Assembly: GCA_039889035.1 (NCBI GenBank) | Contig: JBDQQY010000003.1 | Location: 1 to 64,000, forward strand | DNA from: Plantactinospora sp039889035 | GTDB lineage: Bacteria > Actinomycetota > Actinomycetes > Mycobacteriales > Micromonosporaceae | Direction of reading: 5' to 3' | Length of the DNA stretch: 64,000 nt | Part shown: one piece after another, positions 23,105 to 32,502 of the stretch | Position numbering within the stretch: the first letter of the stretch is position 1 | Layout of the letters: each line of letters starts with the position of its first letter | Position numbers and translations under genes: made by a program | Notes under the pieces: model-generated | Database searches by the model: none | What the model saw: only the letters and a program-made list of their open reading frames with translations | Told to the model about the DNA's origin: nothing

Positions 23105-26100
23105 TCAGAACGGGTGCGGATCCAGCACCCGGTCGAGCAGCATCCGCCGTCCCAGCGTCCGCACGTCCGGATGGCTGCTGCCGAGCCGCTCGGTCAACTC
23201 CGCCAGGACCGCCTCGAACTCCTCCGAGCCGGAGTCCGGCTCGCGCAGGTTGCGGATCAGGGCCAGGTTGGCCGCACCGCGCAGCGTGTCCGGGTGCTCG
23301 GGGAGCAGCGCCGTACGCATCACCTTGTGCAGGTTCTCCACCAACTCGAGCGCACCCGGGAGATCACCGGTCTCGGCCTTGCCGACCGCCAGGTTCGTCT
23401 GGGCGGCGAGCAGGAACGGATGCTGCGGGTGCAGCATCTCGGCCAGTCCGCTCACGGCCGCCTGCGCCGACCTGCGGGCGGCCTCCCGGTCGCCGCGGGC
23501 CCGGGCCGCCACCGACAGGTTGTTCTCGCAGATCAGCATGTGCGGGTGGCGGGTGTCGAGCAGTTCCTGGTAAGCCGCCTGTACCGCTCGCAACTCCTCC
23601 TCCGCCTCGGCGACCTGGTGCAACGCCAGCCGGTTCGTCGCCCGGCTGAGTCGGGCCGCCAGCGTGTCGGGACTGTCGTCGCCGAACGTCATCCGCAACA
23701 TGTCGTACGCGGCGTCGAGCAGCCGGCCCGCCTCGACCGCCTGCCCGACCGTCCGCAGCGCCACCGCCAGGTTCACCTGTGCGGTCAGCGTGGCCAGCGC
23801 GTTCGGCCCGGACAGGCTCCGGTAGCCCGCCAGAGCCTCCTGCGACTGGCTGAGCGACCGCTGGTAGTCGCCGGTCTCCCTCAGGTCGCGGGCCAGGTTG
23901 ACGGCGGAACCGAGCGTCCAGTGGTTGTTGCGGCCCAGCATCACCCGGCGCCGCTCGAACACCTGGTCGTCGAGGCGCTGCGCCTCCCTGATGTCGCCGG
24001 CCAGCCGCATCGAGGCGGCCAGGTTGTTCAGCGCGGTGAGCGTACGCGGAAAGTCCTCACCGAAGTCGCGTGACCACATCCGATGGGTCTGCTGGTCCAA
24101 GGCCAGCGCCTCGCCGTACCGGCCCAGACCACGCAGGTCACCGGCGAGGCCACCGGCGGTCATCAGCGCGTCGGCGTGCGTCTCGCCGAGCAGTTCCCGC
24201 TGCTCGGCGAGGGTCCTCTCGTCGTACGCGTGCGCATCCTTGAAGTGGCCCTGGGAGCGCAGGATGTTGCCGAAGTTGAACCGCAGCCGCAGCAGCGGCG
24301 GGCGGAGCATCTCGGGTACGGCCGGATCGGTGCTCTCCTCGATCCGGGTGGTCCACGCCGCCAGGATCCGCTCGGCCAGCTCGCGGGCCTGATGGAGTAC
24401 GCCGCGCAGCCAGATGTAGCGGACCCGCTCGACCAGCAGATCCAGCACGGCCGGGTCGTCGGAGTCGAGCGCCGCCTGCATGGCCTCCTCGGACTCCTCC
24501 AGGTGCGGCCAGAGTAGCTGGAAGCGGTCCCAGTTCTCTGCCACGTCGACGTCACTGTCCGGCCGGGCCGCGGCCAGTGCGCTGATCACCTGCTGCCGGA
24601 TGGCCTGCTGCTCCTCGCCGGTCATCCGTCGCTGGACGGCGTCCCGCAACAACCGGTGCAGCTCGATCTGCTGCGCGCGGGTGTCGAGCCGCAGCAGCGC
24701 CAACCGGTTGGTCCGCTGGATCAGCTTCGCGGCGCCCGACCGGGTCGGCACCGACGGATCGGCCTGCCGCAGCAGCTCCCCGATGCCCTTGCTGTTGAGC
24801 AGTTCGATGGAGACCTTCACCGACAGCACCGAACAGATTTCCAGCAGCCGGTAGGCGCCCGGCGAGTCCTGCTTGAGCCGGTCCAGGGACGGGCCCCAGG
24901 TGTCCAGCGAGGCGCCCTGCTCGGCCAACTGCACGAGGTAGTCGTCCACAGTGATGCCGCTGTCGGCGATGTAGGCACCGGCGGGGCCAGCGCGATCGGC
25001 AGGTCACCGAGCGCCTCGGCGACCCGGTCGGCGTCCCGGTGGGAGATGTCGGGCGCCCGGCGCTGGAGCTGCTCGATGCTCTCGGCCCGGCTGAACGGGC
25101 TGATCTCGATCGTCTCCGCGCCCTCCTCCCAGGTCTTCTCCCGGGCGGTGATGATGATGTGGCCCCGACCGCCCTGCGGCAGAAAGTCCTCGATCTCGCG
25201 GTAGTCGGCGACGTTGTCGAAGACCAGCAGCCAGCGCGGGTACCGGTCGCCGCGGACCAGCGTGTCGAGCACCTGGCGAATGGCGGCCGGAACGTTCGCC
25301 TGCTCCGGCAGACCCATCCGCTCACCGAGCTCGACCAGCTGGGTGTCGATGAAGATCTGCGGATCGGCCTCGATCCAGAACACCAGGTCGTACGCCGTCC
25401 GGAACCGGTGGACGTACTCCAGGGCGATCTGGCTCTTGCCGACCCCGCCCATCCCGTGCAACGCGACCAGCGAGTAGCCACGACTGGTGCCGGAACGGAG
25501 GAGTTGCCGCAGCGTACGCAGGTTCTCGTCCCGCCCGGTGAACTGCACGTTGGCGACCGGCGTCTTCTGCAACTCCGGCCCGGCGCCCGGATAGCGGGCC
25601 ACGGTCGCCGCGTTGGCGTCGTCGGCGGCCGACGCCACCCGCCCGACCAGCCGCAGCAGGCTCGCCACCGCGTCGCCCGCCTTCGTGACCCCGGTCAGGA
25701 AGACCGACGTTTCGGGCAGGAACTCGGGCAGCGACCTGACGTCGTCGACGTACACCGCGAGCGGGGCACCCGAACCGGGGGTCTCGGCCGGCGGCAGGGA
25801 GTCCAGCGCGCTCTCCGCGTAGGCGGTCGAGACGATGGTCAGCGTCCGGATCGGCGAGGTGTCCCGGCCCGGGCTCCCCTCCCTCGACCAGACGTCGACG
25901 GCGCCGATCCCGGCCGGTCCGAGTACCCGCTCGATCCACTCCGCCCAGACCTGGTCCTTCGGCGAGTACCGCAGCAGGATCTCGCCCTGCGGCAGGAACC
26001 TCTTGCGCTCGAACTGGGACCGCAACTGGTCCCGCAGGACGTCGTCCATCCGGGGCAGCGACCGGACCTGGCCCTCCGTGATGGCCGCGGTCAGCCGCTC

Positions 26101-26994
26101 GTACGCCGAGAGCATCGCCCGGTCGGTGCCGAACGTCGCCAGCGTCTCCTCGTACGCGTAGTAGGCCACGTAGGGGACCTCGACCTCGGCCCAGTAGTCA
26201 CGCCGGTCGGCCTCGGTCAGCCCGGCGGGCAGGCCCGCGAAGCGGTGCATGGCGAGCGCCCGGCCGGCATTGGCCTTGTCCTGTTCGGCCGGGTCGACCC
26301 GCATCGGGGCCGGCAGCACCCGGATCCGCCGGTTGACGTACCGCTTGGTGACGTCCCGGGCGACCCGCGCCGCACCCTCGATCCCCTGGTCGCTGAGGGT
26401 GAAGCAGTCGACCAGCACGTCCGGCAGGTGGATGGTGCAGATGCTCGCCACGTCGCTCAGCCCGGTCCGGCTGTCGATCAGCGTGTAGTCGTAGTTGCGC
26501 CGCATGTCCTCGCGCAGCGCGTCGATGAACGCCGCCCCGCCCAGCCCGTCGTAGAAGACGTCCCAGTCCAGGCCGCTGATCCCGGCGGCGTAGTCCTGGT
26601 TCTGCCGGCCCGCCGAGAGGAAGTCGAGGCTGCCCCCGCCGGGGAAGGTGTAGTTCAGCGAGAAGGCGAAGTGTTGTACCCGGGCGAACTCCGCCTCCCA
26701 GCCCGCGGGCAGGAACCGGATCTTGGGTACGCCGTCGGCGTCCTTCGCCGAGGCCTGGGTCTCGAATCCGCGGATCATGTCGATGACCCCGCCGGTGCCG
26801 ACCAGCACGCTCAGGTCGATGAACGGGTGATAGAACCGGTGCAGGCCGGGCGATTCCAGATCCCAGTCCGCGACCAGGACCTTCTTGCCGTTCGCGGCGA
26901 GGATCCAGGCCACGTTGGCCAGTGCCATGGTCCGGCCGGTGCCACCCTTGAACGAGTAGAACGTGACCACCTGGCCGTTGCGTTCGTCAGTCAT
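23105..26994 (-). CDS. fxsT: FxsT: FXS-system P-loop/NB-ARC/TPR protein, split by a one-base frameshift
   Basis: Last gene of the FXS locus, about 1296 residues if the frame is repaired. It starts with a ParA/MinD-like domain (FKGGTGRTMALAN, deviant Walker A, about residue 15), then a short TIR-like segment (ILLRYSPKDQVWAEWI), an NB-ARC ATPase (GMGGVGKS near 514-521, WLLVFDNV), and a C-terminal array of tetratricopeptide repeats (about 780-1290). The frame breaks at about 24978-24986: adding one base turns ALAPPVPTSP into ALAPAGAYIADSGITVDDYL, the normal family sequence. As written, the gene gives a P-loop/NB-ARC half and a TPR half. The ATG overlaps the TGA of fxsC (ATGA). Its role in the FXS system is unknown. 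It could be a sequencing error. Confidence 0.82.
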
Positions 26995-28229
26995 CGTTCC
27001 TCTTCCGTGCCTGCGGGGACATCGCCGGACGGTTCGGGCCGGCCGAGCTGTGGGCGCCGGACCCGGGGCCGGTCCGGCGGAAGGACGGGAGCGTTCTTGA
27101 GGTACTGCCGGCGTGCCTCGGTCACCAGCTCCGGCATGATCTGCACGAACTCCGGGAGCTGCCCGACCCGCTTCGCGGGGGGACGGTTCGCCGCGCCGAG
27201 CATCCGGGCGACCCGGTCGGCGAACCGGGTGCCGACGGTCGCGGTGTGCGGATCGCTCTCGTTCAGCACCACCAGCGGGATCACCCACCGGGGCAGGCGC
27301 TTGAGGACGAGCGCCAGGTCGTGCTCACCGGCGCTGTCGCTGACCACCCACGGGTCGATGAGCAGGACCGATGGGCAGCGGACCATCGCGTCACCGGCGT
27401 CTGCGAAGCTGGTGACGTGGGTGGCCAGCCCCAGCCGCTCGGCGGTGCTGGCCACGTATTTCGCGGCGGGCAGCGCCTGGTCCCGCCCGAACGGGCGCCA
27501 CTGCTCACTCCGCTCGGTGTAGACCCCGGGCTCCCGGTCCGCCGGCGCCTCGGCCCGGGTCGGCGCCGCGACGACGACCACGAACTGGGCGTCCGCCAGG
27601 GAGGTGTGCTGCGCCTCGGCCACCTTGGGCACCCGGGAGGGCGGCAGCGGGTAGCGCTGCGCGATCTGCGTGACCTCCGTCGCGAGCCGGCCCAGGATCT
27701 CCTGGTACGCGGCGCGGTAGCTGGCCAGCATGCAGAGCGCCCGCAGGCCGTTCTCCGCGTACCCGGGAACGTCGCCGGCGAGTTCGAGCGCCTCACGGGT
27801 CTCGGCGCTCTGGTCCCAGGACGGCAGTGGGATCCAGAGCACCGGAATGATGTGCCGGTATTTCTCGGCGATGGGGGACGCCTTCAACCGGCGGCGGAAC
27901 GACTCCAGTTCGCCGAGCGGCCAGGAGTTGCTGAGGTAGGCGGGCGAGTAGAGCGGCACGAAGACCTGCGTGTTGCCGAGCGCCGTGGTCAGCGCCTCCT
28001 CCCAGTCCGCGCCGGAGTGCAGTTGTGCGTCGAAGAACCCGACCTGCCGCTCGTCCGAGGCGGAGATCCGGCTGCGGATCGTCGCCGACAGGTCGTCGAA
28101 GAAGACCTTCACCCACTTGTCCGGATCGAGCCGGGGATCCTCGAGCATCGGAGCGGAGTGGGCGTAGCTGAGGAAGAAGTAGGTGCCGTCGTCGATCGCC
28201 GCCGCTGCCGCCGCGCCGCTCCCGGTCAT
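26991..28229 (-). CDS. fxsC: FxsC: TIR-like protein of the FXS system
   Basis: A 412-residue protein. The N-terminal TIR-like domain reads YFFLSYAHSAPM, then VGFFDAQLHSGADWEEALTT and VFVPLYSPAYLSNSWPLGE, the usual order of TIR strands. The C-terminal half (from about 230, FVVVVAAPT) is the FxsC-specific domain. TIR-like proteins named FxsC are regular partners of FxSxx-COOH peptides, but their activity (scaffold or NAD use) is not established. The gene starts at the ATGA overlap with the upstream TIR gene (28226-28229), with AGGAGGGG just upstream, and ends in an ATGA overlap with fxsT. Confidence 0.85.
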   Translation of the reverse strand: MTGSGAAAAAAIDDGTYFFLSYAHSAPMLEDPRLDPDKWVKVFFDDLSATIRSRISASDERQVGFFDAQLHSGADWEEALTTALGNTQVFVPLYSPAYLSNSWPLGELESFRRRLKASPIAEKYRHIIPVLWIPLPSWDQSAETREALELAGDVPGYAENGLRALCMLASYRAAYQEILGRLATEVTQIAQRYPLPPSRVPKVAEAQHTSLADAQFVVVVAAPTRAEAPADREPGVYTERSEQWRPFGRDQALPAAKYVASTAERLGLATHVTSFADAGDAMVRCPSVLLIDPWVVSDSAGEHDLALVLKRLPRWVIPLVVLNESDPHTATVGTRFADRVARMLGAANRPPAKRVGQLPEFVQIMPELVTEARRQYLKNAPVLPPDRPRVRRPQLGRPEPSGDVPAGTEEER

Positions 28230-28882
28230 GTGCCCCTCCTGGAGAACTTCCGGGCAATTCCGCCGGGTGTGGTCAGGACCCGCGGCTCGACCCAGTGGGA
28301 TCGGGACAGCTCGACGATGCGCTGCGCGAGTTTCCAGAGCACCACGTCGCTGGCGGGGTCCTTCATCGAGAGCAGGCCGTAGAGGCCCTCCTGGTGATAG
28401 GTCGGCACCAGGTCCTCGTCCGGGGTGCCGTCCGGGGAGAACCGCTGGACGTAGTTCGGCGGTTCGCAGGAGTCCGCCGGGGTCCAACTCACCGGCAGTA
28501 TGCAGGTCTCGTTGCTGGGCCGGCCGTCGCGGCGTACGACGGTGCGGCTGGCGAAGAGGTTCCACTCCCGCGCGCACCATTCACTGTCCAGATAGGCCGG
28601 AGACAGCAACGCGACGAAGACCTGGCAGGTGCCGACGGCTTCGAGCAGGTCCGGGGTCCATCGCTCGCCACCGCGCATGTTCCGGTCGATGTAACCGGGG
28701 TCCGCGCCGGTCGGCCGGCTCACCAGGGCGTTTACGTGAATCGACAGCTCGGAGAAGAGTCGCAGCGCATTGGTGTTGGCCTCCCGCCGGCCTCCGGGAG
28801 TGCGCCGCGGCGGCTTGATGACGGCGTAGCTGACAAAGAACAGTGGAGCGAGTGGATCGTCCACCACCCGGCCGTCGTCCAC
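28226..28882 (-). CDS. Second, shorter TIR-like protein of the FXS locus
   Basis: About 218 residues with one TIR-like domain: APLFFVSYAVIKPP, then CQVFVALLSPAYLDSEWCAREW. It also contains CILPVSWTPADSCEP, similar to the middle of FxsC. It is related to but not the same as the larger neighbour, from which it is separated by a 4-base overlap. The start is uncertain: GTG 28882 or TTG 28885 follow GGAGAG with good spacing, while the frame is open to a GTG at 28924. Its conserved domain begins at about residue 10 from GTG 28882. Function unknown. Confidence 0.75.
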   Translation of the reverse strand: MDDGRVVDDPLAPLFFVSYAVIKPPRRTPGGRREANTNALRLFSELSIHVNALVSRPTGADPGYIDRNMRGGERWTPDLLEAVGTCQVFVALLSPAYLDSEWCAREWNLFASRTVVRRDGRPSNETCILPVSWTPADSCEPPNYVQRFSPDGTPDEDLVPTYHQEGLYGLLSMKDPASDVVLWKLAQRIVELSRSHWVEPRVLTTPGGIARKFSRRGT

Positions 28883-28970
28883 CAACTGCCGCTCTCCCGC
28901 CGTCGACCATGCGTCACCCCACACCCGTCGCCCAAGGTAAGCACACGGGTACCGGCCGGTCTATCCAGCT

Positions 28971-29810
28971 TTACGGTCGGCGGTGCTCCGCCATCCAGCT
29001 TGTCGCGAAATCGACCGCAGCGCGAAGATCCAGGAGCCGCGCCGTCACGGCACCGACCGGGCCCCGGCCGATCGGCAGGCTGCTCTCGATCGCCGCACCG
29101 ATCCGGGGAAAGTCGCTCATGTCGAGCACCGGCGCGCGGAAGTCGCGCCGCTCCCGCCGGCCGTTCGCCAGCACGTAGCAGCGGTACGCCCGCTCCGGCG
29201 GCGGGCCCGCCGGCCGGCGGGCGTCGGGCCGGTACTCGGCCAGGTGCAGCGCGGTGCACCTGTCGTAACCGACGCCGAGCAGCAGGACGGCGGCGCCGGC
29301 CCCGTAGAGGCGGCCGAGTGGGGAGCGTTCCCCGAGGTGGCAGTCGAGGTCGTGCGTCTGGGTGAACTCCACCGCGCGCCGGCCGAGGGCGGCGAAAGAC
29401 GTGATCGGGTGCCCGCTGCGCGCCGCACCGGGCTGTCTGCGCAGGTGTTCGGCGAAGGCCCCCATCCCCTCCGAGGGCGTGCTCGCCGGGTCGAAGCCGG
29501 GCATCCGGGCCTCGTACCCGGCCCGCCCCGCCGCGTCCAGCCGCTCGGTGGCGGCGCGGAACGCGGGCCCGGTGGTGGAGTTGCCGGCCGTCTGTGCGGG
29601 TACCACCACCGTCGCCTCCGGACCGGCCACCCGGCGCAGTGCGGCCAACAGGGTCGCCGGGCCGCCCGTCACCGGCCCGATCCGCCGCATCGAACAGTGC
29701 ACCAGCACGTCCTGGCCGGGGCGTACGCCGAGCGCGGCCAGGTCGGCGGCGAGCCGCTCGGTCTCGCGGGGATCGGCGTACCCGGTGCGGGTCGCCGGAT
29801 CAGCGCTCAT
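28971..29810 (-). CDS. AAC(3)-family acetyltransferase of the FXS locus
   Basis: A 279-residue protein of the aminoglycoside 3-N-acetyltransferase fold. The signature is clear: LGVRPGQDVLVHCSMRRIGPV, the acetyl-CoA region ATVVVPAQTA and HPITSFAALGRRA, with the conserved His of HLGERSPLGRLYG. In this operon it more likely modifies the peptide product or a small partner than an antibiotic, but this is inference. The chosen ATG overlaps the end of fxsB by 11 bases, which implies coupled translation. An in-frame ATG at 29834 is less likely. Confidence 0.85.
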   Translation of the reverse strand: MSADPATRTGYADPRETERLAADLAALGVRPGQDVLVHCSMRRIGPVTGGPATLLAALRRVAGPEATVVVPAQTAGNSTTGPAFRAATERLDAAGRAGYEARMPGFDPASTPSEGMGAFAEHLRRQPGAARSGHPITSFAALGRRAVEFTQTHDLDCHLGERSPLGRLYGAGAAVLLLGVGYDRCTALHLAEYRPDARRPAGPPPERAYRCYVLANGRRERRDFRAPVLDMSDFPRIGAAIESSLPIGRGPVGAVTARLLDLRAAVDFATSWMAEHRRP

Positions 29811-32166
29811 CGGGCCAGGAGTGCAGGGTCTCACCCATCTGCCGGACGAACCGCTGCCCGTGCTCGGTGAGTGCGCCGCTCGCGGCGAGCCCGTCGATCG
29901 CTCGTGCCGTCCACTCGTGATACCGGCGGTAGTGCTCCCCGGCCTCGGCGCCCGGCCGCGCCCGCCAGATGTCGGCGATGGCCAGATGGGCGTAGGTGCC
30001 CTGGAGCGCCCCCTCCAGCGGTCGCGGCGCGTCCCGCCACGGCACGGCCAGCCGCTCCGGGTACGCCGGGTCGAACAGGACGGTGAGGTCCAGCAGGGCG
30101 CCGAGCTTCACGTGTTGGAACTCGTGCACCAGCAGCACGGCCAGCGAGTCCGGATCGGCGGCGACGGTGCCGACCGCTCCGAAGGCGTCCCGGGAGGTCG
30201 CGCTGCGCGACCGGCCGGTGGGATCGGTCCGCAACGGTGTGACGGCACGCAGGCCGGCCCGCAGGCCCGGCGCCTGGCCGGGCACCTCCCGCTGGATCCC
30301 GGCCCACGCGGCGGCCAGCGACCGCCGCCAGGACGCCAGCGCCGCCGGGTCGAGCCGACCCGCCGCCGGCCACTCGTAACAGTCCCGGTACGGGTCGAGA
30401 TCCTCGACGAGGATCTCCCACCCGTCCAGCCCGGCCCGGCGTACCGGTCGCCAGGCAGCCGGCGGCGGCGCGTGCCCGGCCGGCGGCACGACGACGGCCG
30501 AGGGCCCGGCGCGGGCGGTGAAACCGCCACCGGCGACGGACAGCAGCGCGCCCCGCTCCCCCGGTTCGTCGAGTTCGAGCGCGCCGAGGCCCGGCAGGTG
30601 GACCAGGCCGGACCGGACCGGCACCTCGAGGTCGGCCTCGACGCCGGCCCGGATCGCCACGGTCGCCGCCAACCCGGCCAGGTGGGCCGGGTCGGGGACC
30701 CCGCCGGGGCGGGAGGCGAGGCACTGTCGCGCCCAGCGCCGCAGGTAGGGGTGGGCGAGGGTCGCCGAGACCACCTCGGGCGCCTCCTCGTCGAGCCGGG
30801 CGAGCAGCTCCCATGCGCTGGCGGTCGGGGTACCGGCGACCCGGTCGGCCAGCCCGACCAACAGCCCCCGGACGTATCCGAGCTGGGCGGCGGCGAGCCG
30901 CCGCAGGCTGGCCACCGAGCCGTAGCCGGCACCGAGATCGTCGAGCAGGTCGCCGGTGGGCAGACCGTCGAGCAGCAGGTCCGCGCCCGGTCCGGCCGGG
31001 GCGGCCACCCCGGCCGGCGTCGCACCGGTCGCCGTTTCCCGGTTGATCGAAATGATCAGCTCCTTCAGGTCGGCGCAGTAGACGGACGGATTGTCGAATC
31101 CGCCGGCGTCGGAGTAGCGGTGTGCCCGGAGCCCGCCGCCGCACTGCGCGACGACGGGGCACTGCCGGCAGGTCCGGCAGAGCCCGGACAGGCCCCGTTG
31201 GCTGCCGACGAACTCCGGATGGGAGAGCACGGCGTCCGCCGGATGCCGGAAGACGTCCAACCCGATGCCGGCGGCGCCGTCGTACGCGGTCTTCATCGAG
31301 TCGGCCAGTTCCCAGGCACCGTCCGTCTCGACCACCGCGAGGTCCGCCGGGTCGAGCCCGACCGACTCGGTGCCGCTGCGCCCACCCGCCGCGGTGGCCA
31401 GCAGCGAGTCGAAGAGCCGGATCTCGACCGGCCTGCCGTCCCGGACCCACCGCCGGTAGATGCGCAACAGCCAGCCGGCGTACGGGGTGGCGGTGCCGTC
31501 GGGCCGCAACGGCGGCGCGTTCCAGGTGGCGTGCGGAAGCAGGAAGTCGATCCGGGGCGGCGCCTCGGCCAGCAGCGCCTCGTACACCTGGATCGGATCG
31601 TTGCGCACGTCGATCGTGCAGAGGATGCCGGCGTAGCTGCGCCGATATTCCGGGCGGCGCAGCAGGGCCAGGGCCCGGCGTACCGGCGGGTGGCTGCTCG
31701 CCCCGCCCGCGAAGCGGCGGTGCCGGTCGTTGGCGGCGGCGTCGCCGTCGAGCGAGATCCCGACCCGTACGCCGTGCGCCACGAACAGGTCGCACAGGCG
31801 CGGGGTCAGCAGCACCCCGTTGGACTGCATCCGCAGGTCGAGCTCGGCCACCGGCTCGATGGTGGCGCGCAGCCGGCTCAGCACCGCCGCCAGCCTGACC
31901 GGGCCGAGCAGCAGCGGCTCACCGCCGTGCAGCACCAGATGGATCCGGCGTAGCCCGTGGTCCCGGGCGTGCTCGGCGATCCGGGTGGCGGCGGCGTGCA
32001 CGGTCTCCGGGGCGATCTCCCGGGGCCGCTCGCGCCAGCTCTGGTCCGCGTGCTGGTAGACGTAGCAGTGGTCGCAGGCCAGGTCACACCGGCTGTGTAC
32101 CTTGAGGACATACTGGCTCAGCGCGCCCGGCCGTACGTCGGAGTGGCCTCGCGCGGTGGACCTCAC
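29800..32166 (-). CDS. fxsB: FxsB: radical SAM/SPASM cyclophane-forming maturase with HExxH domain
   Basis: A 788-residue peptide-modifying enzyme. Residues 27-34 (CDLACDHC) hold the radical SAM CxxxCxxC cluster, and a SPASM domain follows near 327-345 (CRTCRQCPVVAQCGGG) with further cysteines for auxiliary Fe-S clusters. The C-terminal half (about 400-788) ends in a domain with HEFQH near 681-685, the HExxH type fused to FxsB proteins and linked to peptide beta-hydroxylation in related systems. FxsB enzymes are known to form a three-residue cyclophane at the Phe of an FxS motif. Here the target is the FQSSI tail of FxsA, encoded 4 bases upstream. GTG start. Confidence 0.92.
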   Translation of the reverse strand: MRSTARGHSDVRPGALSQYVLKVHSRCDLACDHCYVYQHADQSWRERPREIAPETVHAAATRIAEHARDHGLRRIHLVLHGGEPLLLGPVRLAAVLSRLRATIEPVAELDLRMQSNGVLLTPRLCDLFVAHGVRVGISLDGDAAANDRHRRFAGGASSHPPVRRALALLRRPEYRRSYAGILCTIDVRNDPIQVYEALLAEAPPRIDFLLPHATWNAPPLRPDGTATPYAGWLLRIYRRWVRDGRPVEIRLFDSLLATAAGGRSGTESVGLDPADLAVVETDGAWELADSMKTAYDGAAGIGLDVFRHPADAVLSHPEFVGSQRGLSGLCRTCRQCPVVAQCGGGLRAHRYSDAGGFDNPSVYCADLKELIISINRETATGATPAGVAAPAGPGADLLLDGLPTGDLLDDLGAGYGSVASLRRLAAAQLGYVRGLLVGLADRVAGTPTASAWELLARLDEEAPEVVSATLAHPYLRRWARQCLASRPGGVPDPAHLAGLAATVAIRAGVEADLEVPVRSGLVHLPGLGALELDEPGERGALLSVAGGGFTARAGPSAVVVPPAGHAPPPAAWRPVRRAGLDGWEILVEDLDPYRDCYEWPAAGRLDPAALASWRRSLAAAWAGIQREVPGQAPGLRAGLRAVTPLRTDPTGRSRSATSRDAFGAVGTVAADPDSLAVLLVHEFQHVKLGALLDLTVLFDPAYPERLAVPWRDAPRPLEGALQGTYAHLAIADIWRARPGAEAGEHYRRYHEWTARAIDGLAASGALTEHGQRFVRQMGETLHSWPDER

Positions 32167-32170
32167 GCGA

Positions 32171-32347
32171 TCAGATCGACGATTGGAACGCCGCCACGTC
32201 GACCGCCTCGGCCCGCTCGCGGTCTTCGACGATCCGCCGGACGACGGGGCGGACCTGGTCGGCGGAGAGCTGGCGCAGCGGGGTACGCAGGATCGCGGTC
32301 AGGTCGGTGGACGTCTGCTGGGCCTCGACGGGTGCGGCATGGGCCAC
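32171..32347 (-). CDS. fxsA: FxsA: FxSxx-COOH RiPP precursor peptide
   Basis: A 58-residue peptide that ends FQSSI, an exact FxSxx-COOH tail. The body is a leader-like region with LRTPLRQLSADQ and a charged helix, VVRRIVEDRERAEAVDVAAF. No signal peptide or cysteine is present. The tail Phe and Ser are the expected cyclophane partners. GTG start at 32347 with AGGGGG 8 bases upstream. The stop is 4 bases before the fxsB start, so the two are coupled. A promoter-like sequence at 32420-32448 lies upstream. Confidence 0.9.
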   Translation of the reverse strand: MAHAAPVEAQQTSTDLTAILRTPLRQLSADQVRPVVRRIVEDRERAEAVDVAAFQSSI

Positions 32348-32419
32348 GACGGTTTCCCCCTCAATGCCGGTGACGCGGGCGGTGCGGTCGTCGGAACGAC
32401 GAACCTCACTCCATTCAGT

Positions 32420-32448
32420 AGCATAGGGGCCACCCGTCGTCATGTCAC
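32420..32448 (-). promoter_or_regulatory. Promoter of the FXS operon
   Basis: On the minus strand GTGACA (plus 32443-32448) is separated by exactly 17 bases from TATGCT (plus 32420-32425). Transcription would begin near 32413, giving a leader of about 65 bases to the fxsA GTG. TATGCT is close to consensus and stands out in this GC-rich DNA. Confidence 0.65.
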
Positions 32449-32502
32449 CGGCCGTCGCCACGGCGCACGCCAACGCCGCGCCGCAGCCGGTAGCCGGCCG
32501 GG

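Noticed and set aside
26995..27288. N-terminal extension of fxsT
   Set aside because: It overlaps the coding end of fxsC with no ribosome site, while ATG 26994 overlaps the fxsC stop and starts just before the P-loop domain.
25039..27522. Open plus-strand frame of over 800 codons across fxsT
   Set aside because: Antisense shadow. The minus strand holds P-loop and NB-ARC motifs in good order.
28971..29810. Antibiotic resistance acetyltransferase
   Set aside because: Tight coupling to fxsB argues for a role in the peptide locus.
30105..30140. Metalloprotease site in FxsB
   Set aside because: The domain belongs to the HExxH type found fused to RiPP maturases, where the function is a modification rather than proteolysis.
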